DNA of 6,061 nucleotides from Oscillospiraceae bacterium (lineage in GTDB: Bacteria; Bacillota; Clostridia; Oscillospirales; UBA929), in assembly GCA_009777685.1 (NCBI GenBank), contig WRLJ01000112.1, forward strand, positions 1 through 6,061, read 5' to 3'. A model generated the notes under the pieces. That model had not been told where the DNA came from, ran no database searches, and saw only the letters and a list, made by a program, of their open reading frames with translations. Positions within the stretch are counted from its first letter, which is position 1. Each line of letters begins with the position of its first letter. The position numbers and the translations under genes were made by a program. Positions 1 to 5,998 of the stretch are shown here, one piece after another.

Positions 1-1790
1 AGGTCGACGACGGTCACGCCGTCCATGGTCATGCGCATACGCGGCTCGGCGCTCACCCGGGCGATTACCGTGGCCTCCAGATTCTCCCCGGCGGCCTTTT
101 CGATGAAGGCGTCCGCGTCCTCCGCGCGCACGACGGCCGCCATGCGCTCCTGCGATTCGCTGATGGCCAGCTCCGTGCCGCTGAGACCATCGTACTTCAC
201 GGGCACCTTCGACAGGTCGATGTCCAGCCCGTCGGCCAGCTCGCCGACCGCGACGGACACGCCGCCCGCGCCGAAGTCGTTGCAGCGCTTGATCATGCGC
301 GTCACCTCGGGGTCGAGGAACAGGCGCTGGAGCTTGCGCTCCTCGGGCGCGTCGCCCTTCTGCACCTGCGCGGCGCAGGCGGTCACGCTGGTCTGGGTGT
401 GCTTTTTGGAGGAGCCGGTCGCGCCGCCGATGCCGTCGCGGCCCGTCCGGCCGCCGACCAGAATCACCGCGTCGCCCGGCGACGGCGCCGCCCGGACGAC
501 ATGGGCGGCCGGCGCCGCGCCGACGACCGCGCCCAGCTCCATGCGCTTGGCGATGTAGCCGGGATGATAGATTTCCGTGACCAGACCGGCGGCGACGCCG
601 ATCTGGTTTCCGTAGGAGCTGTAGCCCTCCGCCGCCGTGGTCGTCAGCACGCGCTGGGGCAGCTTGCCCTCCAGCGTATCGGACAGCGGCGCGCGCGGGT
701 CGCCGGCTCCCGTGACCCGCATGGCCTGATATACATGCGCGCGCCCGCTCATCGGGTCGCGGATCGCGCCGCCGAGACAGGTGGCCGCGCCGCCGAATGG
801 CTCGATCTCCGTCGGGTGGTTGTGCGTCTCGTTCTTAAACAGCAAAAGCCAGTCCTCCCGGGAGCCGTCCTCCCTTTCGCACACAACCTTGACGGTGCAG
901 GCGTTGACCTCCTCGCTGATGTCCAGGCCGGGCAGTTTTCCGGCTTTGCGCAGGGCCTTCATCCCGGCGGTGGCGATGCTCATCAGCGTCACCTCGCCCC
1001 CGTGCAGGGCACGGTAGCGCTTGTACGCGGCGGCGGCCCGCGGGTCGTCGATCCGCAGGCCGGTCAGATGCGTCAGGAACGTGGTATGGCGGCAATGGTC
1101 CGACCAGTAGGTGTCCAGCGCGCGCGCCTCGGCCAGCGTCGGGTCGCGGCCCTCGGAGCGCATATAATCGCGCAGACACCGCGCGTCGGCGGTATCCATG
1201 GCCAGATCGTGCTCGCCGATGAACGCTTCCAGTCCCGCGTCGTCCAGCTCGCGGAAGCCCGCGCAGACGGGGACGGGCTCCGGCGGGTCGAACGTGCCGG
1301 TCAGCGTCCGCGGTTTATCCAGGGATGCCTCCCGCGATTCCACGGGATTGATCAGATGCCGTTTCAGCCGCTCCAGGCCGCCGGGGTCCATGCCCGTCAC
1401 CGCGACGGCGCGGACAAAGCGCACCCGGGGCCGCGGCCCGCCTCCCCGAAGGAATTGCAGGCTTTGCGCGCAGGAGTCGGCGCGCTGGTCAAACTGGCCC
1501 GGCAGAGCCTCGTAAGCGAACAGCCGCGTGTCCCCGTCCAGCTCCGGCGGGGTCTCCCTCCAGAGCGTATCGGCCTCCGGCTCACTCAAAACAGACGCCG
1601 CCGCGCCGCGCGTCCCGTCCTGGAGGAACGGCGGTTCCGTGCCGCCCTCCTCCTGAATGTCGAAGATATCGAACAGGCGGACGCGGTCCGCCCGCAACCC
1701 CAAAAAACCGCGGATATCGGACGCGAGCCGCCGCGCCTCCCAATCAAACCCCGGCTTCTTCTCCGTCCAAAACCGAAAAACCTCGTTCAT
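1..1790 (-). CDS. purL: Phosphoribosylformylglycinamidine synthase, single-chain clostridial type (5' part, runs off the left edge)
   Basis: This enzyme makes formylglycinamidine ribonucleotide from FGAR, glutamine and ATP, the fourth step of de novo purine synthesis in the cytoplasm. The reading frame is open from ATG (complement of 1788-1790) for 596 codons to the window edge, so roughly half of a single-chain protein of about 1,240 residues is visible. Family marks are DTYWSDHCRHTTF at residues 226-238, the FKNETHNHPTEIEPFGGA stretch at 318-335 followed by GGAIRDPMSGRA (340-351), and the glycine-rich GGRTGRDGIGGATGSS (446-461). A long N-terminal region precedes the WSDHCRH motif, as in large PurL rather than the small PurL that needs PurS. 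The second synthase half and the C-terminal glutaminase domain should lie beyond base 1. The start follows an AAGGGGGA ribosome site and a strong promoter. Translation shows no frameshift or stop. It is divergent from the permease operon. Confidence 0.96.
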   Translation of the reverse strand, partial: MNEVFRFWTEKKPGFDWEARRLASDIRGFLGLRADRVRLFDIFDIQEEGGTEPPFLQDGTRGAAASVLSEPEADTLWRETPPELDGDTRLFAYEALPGQFDQRADSCAQSLQFLRGGGPRPRVRFVRAVAVTGMDPGGLERLKRHLINPVESREASLDKPRTLTGTFDPPEPVPVCAGFRELDDAGLEAFIGEHDLAMDTADARCLRDYMRSEGRDPTLAEARALDTYWSDHCRHTTFLTHLTGLRIDDPRAAAAYKRYRALHGGEVTLMSIATAGMKALRKAGKLPGLDISEEVNACTVKVVCEREDGSREDWLLLFKNETHNHPTEIEPFGGAATCLGGAIRDPMSGRAHVYQAMRVTGAGDPRAPLSDTLEGKLPQRVLTTTAAEGYSSYGNQIGVAAGLVTEIYHPGYIAKRMELGAVVGAAPAAHVVRAAPSPGDAVILVGGRTGRDGIGGATGSSKKHTQTSVTACAAQVQKGDAPEERKLQRLFLDPEVTRMIKRCNDFGAGGVSVAVGELADGLDIDLSKVPVKYDGLSGTELAISESQERMAAVVRAEDADAFIEKAAGENLEATVIARVSAEPRMRMTMDGVTVVD

Positions 1791-1800
1791 TGCCGTGTCG

Positions 1801-1808
1801 TCCCCCTT
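1801..1808 (-). promoter_or_regulatory. Ribosome binding site of purL
   Basis: The minus-strand reading is AAGGGGGA, with 11 bases between the last G and the purL ATG at 1790. The spacing is slightly long but acceptable. No other in-frame ATG, GTG or TTG near this position has a better purine-rich site, so it supports the chosen start. Confidence 0.6.
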
Positions 1809-1825
1809 GCGTTTTTGATGAAAAC

Positions 1826-1855
1826 ATTATATAGTGTTACTAAATTAGATGTCAA
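1826..1855 (-). promoter_or_regulatory. SigA-type promoter of purL
   Basis: Read on the minus strand, a perfect -35 box TTGACA (complement of 1850-1855) is followed after 18 bases by a perfect -10 box TATAAT (complement of 1826-1831). An overlapping TATATA two bases upstream would give a 16-base spacer. Transcription would start near 1819, leaving a leader of about 29 bases before the purL ATG. That is too short for a purine riboswitch, so any purine control would have to act at the promoter or elsewhere. The boxes are seen directly; promoter activity is inferred. Confidence 0.75.
1832..1842. promoter_or_regulatory. Possible operator: short dyad between the purL promoter boxes
   Basis: TAGT-GTT-ACTA forms a perfect 4-base dyad around a 3-base centre, lying between the -35 and -10 boxes of the purL promoter in the shared divergent gap. 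A protein bound here would block purL transcription and could affect the rightward operon. The dyad is short and could be chance in an AT-rich stretch; no known regulator site is recognised. Confidence 0.2.
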
Positions 1856-1859
1856 TTAC

Positions 1860-1880
1860 GAATTGAGAATTGAGAATTGA
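1860..1880 (+). repeat. Three perfect tandem copies of a 7-base unit (GAATTGA)
   Basis: GAATTGA occurs at 1860-1866, 1867-1873 and 1874-1880 without mismatch, ending three bases before the ATG of the permease gene. The array occupies the place where a ribosome site is expected, and no good Shine-Dalgarno sequence is present; the only purine stretch is the GAGAA within the repeat. Copy-number change could alter the leader of the rightward operon, but only one allele is visible. Confidence 0.7.
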
Positions 1881-1883
1881 ACT

Positions 1884-2843
1884 ATGCTGCAAGCGTTTAC
1901 GGGCGTATTTTCCTTATTTTGCGTCATGGCTCTGGGCTGGCTGCTGGGGCGGGCGGGGCTGATGACGGAGACGATGGAGGAGCCGCTGAGCCGGCTGACC
2001 ATCCAGGCGGCGATTCCCTGCACGCTGTTTATCAGCTGTCTGCGCTATATGCGCGCGGACCTGCTCCGGGAAGTGGGCTGGCTGTTGCTGCTGCCGCTTG
2101 TGAGTATGCTTTTGGGCTGGGCGCTGGCGGTCGCCGCCGCGCGGCTGATCCGCGTCGAGCGGGAACGCAGAGGGCTGTTCTGCGTGGTGTTTGCGCTGAG
2201 CAACTCGATCTTTATCGGGCTGCCGCTGTGCCAGAGCTTTTTCGGCGAGGCGTCGCTGGCGTTCGTGACGATGTACTTCCCCTGCAATACGCTGGTGTTC
2301 TGGACTCTCGGCGTGGCGGCGCTGTCGGCGGACGGCCGCCAGCCGTACCGGCTGAACTTCCAGACCGTAAAGCGCGTGTTCTCCCCCCCGCTGCTGGCGG
2401 CGATCCTGGGCACGGCCGCCGCGCTGGCGGGATGGACGCCGCCCGTGTTCCTCGATACGGCCCTCGGGTATGTCGGGGGGCTGACCGTGCCGCTGAACCT
2501 GCTGATCGTCGGCGCGATGCTCTCGCGCATGGGCCGTGAAATGTTCCGGCTGGGCAGGACCGGTCTGGTCTCGCTGGCGGGGCGGTTCCTGATTTTGCCT
2601 ATGCTGACGCTGGGGCTGTGTCTGCTGGCGCGGTATCTGGGACTGGCGGATCTGCCCGAGGCCAAGCTGATGATCAGCGTTTTTACCCTGGAGGCCGCGA
2701 TGCCGGTGATGAACCAGGCGGTGATCATGGCCCGCGTCTGCCGCGCGGACCACGCGCTGGCGGCGCGGCTGCTGACGGCCTCGTGCCTGCTGGGGTTTGT
2801 GTTGCTCCCGATTTGGGTTTGGGCGCTGGAATTTGTATTGTAA
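1884..2843 (+). CDS. AEC (auxin efflux carrier) family permease
   Basis: This is a 319-residue integral membrane protein of the AEC family, whose bacterial members move small organic acids such as malate or other carboxylates; the substrate here cannot be told. Hydrophobic segments run nearly throughout, around residues 3-22, 36-54, 65-86, 98-116, 124-147, 167-185, 197-214, 228-250, 261-283 and 295-317, consistent with about ten helices. Family signatures are LSNSIFIGLPL (105-115) followed by FFGEASLAF, and the late LEAAMP (269-274) with a RADHALAARLL segment (287-297), equivalent to the conserved E-x-AMP and D-x-x-x-A patterns. A stop codon lies in frame just upstream at 1878-1880, so the ATG at 1884 is the earliest start; its ribosome site is weak. 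It is the first gene of a five-gene run, 12 bases before the ECF component. Confidence 0.88.
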   Translation: MLQAFTGVFSLFCVMALGWLLGRAGLMTETMEEPLSRLTIQAAIPCTLFISCLRYMRADLLREVGWLLLLPLVSMLLGWALAVAAARLIRVERERRGLFCVVFALSNSIFIGLPLCQSFFGEASLAFVTMYFPCNTLVFWTLGVAALSADGRQPYRLNFQTVKRVFSPPLLAAILGTAAALAGWTPPVFLDTALGYVGGLTVPLNLLIVGAMLSRMGREMFRLGRTGLVSLAGRFLILPMLTLGLCLLARYLGLADLPEAKLMISVFTLEAAMPVMNQAVIMARVCRADHALAARLLTASCLLGFVLLPIWVWALEFVL

Positions 2844-2855
2844 AGGGATCGTGGG

Positions 2856-3437
2856 ATGTTTAACGTAACCAACATAGCGGTCTTATGCGTCCAGCTGGCG
2901 CTGCTGGCGGTGTTCGGGCCGGGCATCCGCAGGGCCGGACTGCGGGGACTGATCATCGTGGCGCTGATGGCGGCGCTGTCGGCGGCGGGCAGCGCGGCGC
3001 TGGTCAGCTTCCCGGGACTCCAGCCGTCCTCGTTCATCGTGATGATGTGCGGCGCGGCGCTGGGGCCGGGCGCGGGAGCGCTGTGCGGCGCGGCGACCGC
3101 CCTGCTGGCGCGGCTGATCGGCGGCGGCCTGGGGCCGTGGGCTCTCTGGCAGGGCGCGCTGTGGTGCCTGATGGGCGTCATTGCGGGGCTGACGCGCCGC
3201 CTGCCCTTTCAGGCGCACGCGGGCATCGGCTTTGTCTGGGGCTTTGTCTTTGGCTGGGTGATGAACCTGTGGTGGTACACGCTGGGCAATCCCTTTAGCT
3301 GGGCGGCGTATCTGGCCGTCTGCGCGGCGAGCTTTACCTCGGAGCTGGCGCACGCGCTCACCAACGGCGCGCTGATGCTGCTGTTTGGCAGACGCTTGAA
3401 GCGTTTATATGAAAAATATGGGGGAGCGGAGGCGTGA
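2856..3437 (+). CDS. ECF transporter S component (substrate-binding membrane subunit), substrate unknown
   Basis: The 193-residue protein is almost wholly hydrophobic, with about six membrane segments (roughly 5-22, 30-50, 58-85, 96-113, 122-143 and 150-177) and a short basic tail, RRLKRLYEKYG. The pattern QPSSFIVMMCGAALGPGAGA (56-75), then GLGPWALWQGALWCLMGVIAGL (91-112), fits S components of energy-coupling factor vitamin transporters, including cobalamin-type ones. AxxxA spacings in the second segment (A36/A40, A39/A43) resemble the contact motif used to bind EcfT. Such proteins bind the substrate and need a shared EcfT membrane subunit and EcfA ATPases, none of which are in the window, so this would be a group II component using modules encoded elsewhere. 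An AAAGGG site (2842-2847) lies eight bases before the ATG. The last four bases overlap the next gene. The family call is fairly sure; the substrate is not. Confidence 0.75.
   Translation: MFNVTNIAVLCVQLALLAVFGPGIRRAGLRGLIIVALMAALSAAGSAALVSFPGLQPSSFIVMMCGAALGPGAGALCGAATALLARLIGGGLGPWALWQGALWCLMGVIAGLTRRLPFQAHAGIGFVWGFVFGWVMNLWWYTLGNPFSWAAYLAVCAASFTSELAHALTNGALMLLFGRRLKRLYEKYGGAEA
3420..3426 (+). promoter_or_regulatory. Ribosome binding site deciding the GTG start of the RadC-like gene
   Basis: GGGGGAG ends seven bases before the GTG at 3434. A second GGAGG at 3428-3432 is too close to serve. The GTG overlaps the TGA stop of the preceding gene as GTGA, a common sign of translational coupling. 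Confidence 0.65.
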
Positions 3438-4108
3438 TCCAAGAGGGAAACCCCAACCGCGACCATCGGGAGCGGCTGAAAAAACGGTTTGCGGAGCGGG
3501 GCCTGGATGAGTTTTGGGAGCATCAGGCGCTGGAGCTTCTGCTGTTTTACGCCGTCCCGCGGCGCGACGTAAACCCTCTGGCGCACCATTTGCTGGCGCG
3601 GTTTGACGGATCGCTGGACCGTGTGATCAACGCGCCCGCGGAGGCGCTGGCGGACGTCCGGGGCGTTGGGGCGCATACGGCGGCTCTGCTGGGGCTGGTT
3701 TCGGAGCTGATCCCGCGCTACGCGCGCAGCCGCGCCGCGCCGGGCGTGACGGCCGATACCCCCGAACGGGCGGCCCGGGCGCTGGAGGACTATTTTTTCG
3801 CCGCGACGGAAGACGGGCTGTACACCCTGTTTCTGGACGGCGCGCAGCGTGTGACGGCGTGCCGGTATGTGGGGGAAAGCCTGGCCGGGCAGAATGCGCG
3901 GGCGCTGGCGCAAAGCGCCGCGCATGAGGGCGCGGCCGGCGTCATTTTGGGGTGGAACCGTTCCGGGGAGCCGGCGTTTACGGCGTGTGAGGAAACGGCG
4001 GCGCGCCGAATGAAGCAGGCGCTGGCCCGCATCGGCATCGAGTTTCAGGATGTTGTGCTGTTCGCCGGAGGGGAAGCCGTTTCGGCGTCCCGGATGGGGC
4101 TATTATAG
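3434..4108 (+). CDS. RadC-like protein with a degenerate JAB/MPN domain
   Basis: The 224-residue product has the RadC layout. A basic N-terminus contains HRERLKKRF (11-19). A helical part with ELLLFYAVPRRDVNPLAHHLL (34-54) follows, then a helix-hairpin-helix marked VRGVGAHTAALL (75-86), then a JAB-like half from about residue 105. Typical RadC JAB domains carry HNHPSG followed by S-x-x-D, a zinc site. Here the matching stretch is ILGWNRSGEP (171-180) with ACEET after it, so both histidines appear as W174 and R176, the proline is missing and the aspartate is glutamate. The later DHIIV segment is QDVVLF. Metal-dependent peptidase activity is therefore unlikely. RadC function is unsettled even for intact members; the name DNA repair protein is historical. 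The GTG start is coupled to the gene before it by a 4-base overlap, and pyrE begins 20 bases later. Confidence 0.82.
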   Translation: MIQEGNPNRDHRERLKKRFAERGLDEFWEHQALELLLFYAVPRRDVNPLAHHLLARFDGSLDRVINAPAEALADVRGVGAHTAALLGLVSELIPRYARSRAAPGVTADTPERAARALEDYFFAATEDGLYTLFLDGAQRVTACRYVGESLAGQNARALAQSAAHEGAAGVILGWNRSGEPAFTACEETAARRMKQALARIGIEFQDVVLFAGGEAVSASRMGLL

Positions 4109-4128
4109 AACGCGGGAGGAAAACCGTT

Positions 4129-4701
4129 ATGCTGACGCAAGAAGAGGCTCTGAATCTGTTCCGCGAGGCGCGGGTGCTGCTGGAGGGTCACTTCCGCCTG
4201 ACCTCGGGGCGGCACTCCGACCGCTATATGCAGTGCGCGCGGCTCTTTCAGGACCCGCGCTATGCCGAGCCGCTGTGCCGGTCGCTGGCGGAGCGGTTCG
4301 CGGGCGAGGGGATCGGAACGGTCGTCGGACCGGCGCTGGGCGCGGTGCAGATGGCCTACGCGGTGTCGCGGCATTTGGAATGCCGCAACGCCTTTGCCGA
4401 GCGCGCGGACGGCACGTTCGCCCTGCGGCGCGGGTTTGCCCTCGCGCCGGGTGAGCGCGTGCTGGTCGTGGAGGACGCCGTGACCACCGGCGGCTCCGTG
4501 CGGGAGGTCATGGAGCTGGTGCGTTCGCTGGGCGGGGAGGTTGCCGGGGTGGGCGCGCTGGTCGACCGCTCCAACGGCAAAACGGATTTCGGCGTTCCCT
4601 TCCGGGCCGCGCTGACCGTCGACGTCGTTTCCTGGGAGGAGGCGGACTGCCCGCTGTGCGCCCAGGGAATCCCCGCCGTCAAGCCCGGCAGCCGGTCCTA
4701 G
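4129..4701 (+). CDS. pyrE: Orotate phosphoribosyltransferase
   Basis: PyrE joins orotate to PRPP to give orotidine 5'-monophosphate, the fifth step of pyrimidine synthesis, in the cytoplasm. The 190-residue length fits the compact PyrE group. The PRPP-binding signature is VLVVEDAVTTGGS (111-123), with the two acidic residues E115 and D116. The N-terminal substrate loop TSGRHSDRYMQC (25-36) matches the family's TSG-x-H-S/D-x-Y pattern. ALRRGFALAPGERV (98-111) and the terminal CPLC (174-177) with GIPAVKPGSR are typical of the thermophile/clostridial subfamily. GGGAGGA (4114-4120) lies eight bases before the ATG. No other pyr gene is in the window and the 20-base leader has no room for a PyrR attenuator, so expression probably follows the operon. 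It lies between a RadC-like gene and a regulator, which is unusual company. Confidence 0.93.
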   Translation: MLTQEEALNLFREARVLLEGHFRLTSGRHSDRYMQCARLFQDPRYAEPLCRSLAERFAGEGIGTVVGPALGAVQMAYAVSRHLECRNAFAERADGTFALRRGFALAPGERVLVVEDAVTTGGSVREVMELVRSLGGEVAGVGALVDRSNGKTDFGVPFRAALTVDVVSWEEADCPLCAQGIPAVKPGSRS

Positions 4702-4703
4702 CT

Positions 4704-4717
4704 CAAAATTCAAAATT
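4704..4717 (+). repeat. Two perfect tandem copies of a 7-base AT-rich unit (CAAAATT)
   Basis: CAAAATT occurs at 4704-4710 and 4711-4717 in the 34-base gap after pyrE, just before the ribosome site of the regulator gene. It shares the 7-base period and AT-rich make-up of the array at 1860-1880, though the unit differs. Two copies are weak evidence taken alone. Confidence 0.4.
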
Positions 4718-4723
4718 TCTCCC

Positions 4724-4731
4724 AGGGAGGG
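4724..4731 (+). promoter_or_regulatory. Ribosome binding site deciding the GTG start of the regulator gene
   Basis: AGGGAGGG ends four bases before GTG at 4736 and seven bases before a second in-frame GTG at 4739, so either codon could be used. The first in-frame ATG, at 4754, is too far from this site. The choice between the two GTG codons changes the protein by one residue. Confidence 0.6.
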
Positions 4732-4735
4732 TTGC

Positions 4736-5920
4736 GTGGTGGCTGACTCAGGGATGCGGGAGCAGATGGAGCTTTTGTGCGGCGTGTTGGACGCCCTGCC
4801 GTATCCGACGGCGCTGCTGGATACGGAGCTGATGCCCGCCTATGTCAACGACGGCAAGTGTCCGATCCCGTTTGAGGATGTGGACTTTGCCGCGCTTTCC
4901 GAAGCGCGGACGGCGCTGGGCGGCGCGGCGCAGTCGGCGCGGCGGACCCGTCTGACCGCCGGGGCCGCTTCGTGCTTCGGGGTTTTGGAGCTGTATCCCG
5001 TCCGCGTGGGCGAGGACGGGCGGCAGGTCGCCGGCGTGCTGGCGATGTTCCGCCCGGAGTTTTCGGCCTCGGAGATGAGCGCCGACGCCGTGCCCACGCG
5101 GAGCGCGGCGATGGACGCGGTATGGACGCGGCTCCAGCGGTACGCGCTGCTGGCCTCGCCGGTGCTGTTCCTCGGAGAGGAGGGCACGGGCAAAACGGAC
5201 TTTGCGCGGGCCCTGCACCGCATGAGCGCGCGGCGGGACAAGCCCTTTGTGGTACTGGAGCCGCCTCGGGACGACGCGGCCCTGCCGTCCGCCGTCCGCG
5301 ACAGCGAGGACGGCACGCTGCTGTGCCTCCGTCTGGAGGCGTGGCCGCCGGAGCATCAGCGCCGCCTGCTGGAGCTTCTGGACAGCAAGAGCGTGACCGC
5401 TCCGGGCGGGCAAACCGTGTATAAGCAATGCCGTGTAACGGCCGCCGCGCTTCCGGACGGCGAGCTGCTTCCCGCGCTGATGGAGTGGTTTGGCCTGATG
5501 GCGGTGCGTCTGCCGCCGCTGCGGGAGCGCCGGGAGGATATCCTGCCGGCCGCCCGCGAATTCCTCGGCCGCTTGGCGCTGCGGGAGGACAAGGACATTC
5601 AGGGGTTTTCGGCGGACGCGCAGGAGATTCTGCGCCATTACGCCTGGCCGGGCAACCTGCGCGAGCTGCGGGAGGTCGCGCAGGCCGCCGTCGGGGCCTG
5701 TCCCGGCGGACTGGTGCTGGCCTCGCACCTGCCGGTCGGCGGGAAAACGGGCGTCACGCTGAGCAAAGGCGGCCTGCAGGCCATGCGGACGGCCTATACG
5801 CGCGAACAGATCACCTCTCTTCTGGCGGTCTACGGCGGTACCGTGGAAGCCAAGCGCCGCGCGGCCAAGGAACTGGGGATTGGGCTGTCGACCCTGTACA
5901 GGATACTGGCGAAGGAATAG
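4736..5920 (+). CDS. PAS-AAA-Fis regulator of the sigma-54 activator family, with a degenerate AAA+ domain
   Basis: The 394-residue protein has three parts. Residues 11-108 look like a PAS-type sensor (LLCGVLDALPYPTALLDTE at the front). Residues about 124-335 match the sigma-54 activator AAA+ domain, with Walker A LGEEGTGKT (146-154), LPPLRERREDIL (259-270) and WPGNLREL (304-311). Residues 353-394 are a Fis-type helix-turn-helix (GTVEAKRRAAKELGIGLSTLYRIL). The AAA+ part is defective. From PFVVL to GTLLCLRL is only about 23 residues against roughly 43 in NtrC, and the GAFTGA loop is absent. The Walker B site GTLFLDEI appears as GTLLCLRL. The FRADLLDRL segment holding both arginine fingers in PspF aligns with LLPALMEWF, leaving neither arginine. 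It should not activate sigma-54 polymerase, and may instead work as a DNA-binding repressor or sigma-70 regulator, as TyrR does. Its target could be its own operon. Confidence 0.85.
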   Translation: MVADSGMREQMELLCGVLDALPYPTALLDTELMPAYVNDGKCPIPFEDVDFAALSEARTALGGAAQSARRTRLTAGAASCFGVLELYPVRVGEDGRQVAGVLAMFRPEFSASEMSADAVPTRSAAMDAVWTRLQRYALLASPVLFLGEEGTGKTDFARALHRMSARRDKPFVVLEPPRDDAALPSAVRDSEDGTLLCLRLEAWPPEHQRRLLELLDSKSVTAPGGQTVYKQCRVTAAALPDGELLPALMEWFGLMAVRLPPLRERREDILPAAREFLGRLALREDKDIQGFSADAQEILRHYAWPGNLRELREVAQAAVGACPGGLVLASHLPVGGKTGVTLSKGGLQAMRTAYTREQITSLLAVYGGTVEAKRRAAKELGIGLSTLYRILAKE

Positions 5921-5955
5921 TACGCCGTAACATCTAAAACATGACGTCTATGTAG

Positions 5956-5975
5956 GGACGCCATATATGGCGTCC
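5956..5975. repeat. Perfect 20-base palindrome inside the element
   Basis: GGACGCCATA is followed directly by its exact reverse complement TATGGCGTCC. It can form a hairpin in RNA or a cruciform in DNA. There is no run of T after it in either direction, so intrinsic termination is not well supported. Confidence 0.85.
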
Positions 5976-5977
5976 GC

Positions 5978-5998
5978 GGGCGACCGGGACGGTCGCCC
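5978..5998. repeat. GC-rich hairpin inside the element
   Basis: GGGCGACCG (5978-5986) pairs exactly with CGGTCGCCC (5990-5998) around a 3-base loop. Beginning three bases after the palindrome, it makes two hairpins in series within the TGTAGGG/CCCTACA pair. It may slow or end transcription after the regulator gene, although no T run follows. Confidence 0.8.

Noticed and set aside
1811..1846. Promoter for the rightward operon (TTGATG at 1815-1820 with TAAATT at 1841-1846)
   Set aside because: The spacer would be 20 bases and the -10 box matches only four of six positions; a promoter must exist in the gap but I cannot place it.
399..1880. Open frame of 493 codons on the plus strand opposite purL
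   Set aside because: Its translation is arginine- and alanine-rich without family motifs, and the minus strand here encodes conserved PurL. Long antisense frames are common in GC-rich genes.
2045..3181. Open frame of 378 codons on the minus strand
   Set aside because: It spans two clearly recognisable plus-strand membrane protein genes and the gap between them; its serine-, arginine- and proline-rich translation looks like a shadow.
4702..4735. Sigma-54 promoter before the regulator gene (TTGC at 4732-4735)
   Set aside because: The GG expected at the -24 position is absent (the bases there are CC), so the match is only the short -12 part.
4748..5728. Open frame of 326 codons on the minus strand
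   Set aside because: It lies opposite the regulator gene, whose AAA+ and HTH motifs are plain; no motifs or initiation signal support the antisense frame.
5956..5998. Intrinsic terminator for the operon
   Set aside because: The hairpins are strong but neither is followed by a T run on either strand, so I list them as parts of a repeat element rather than a terminator.
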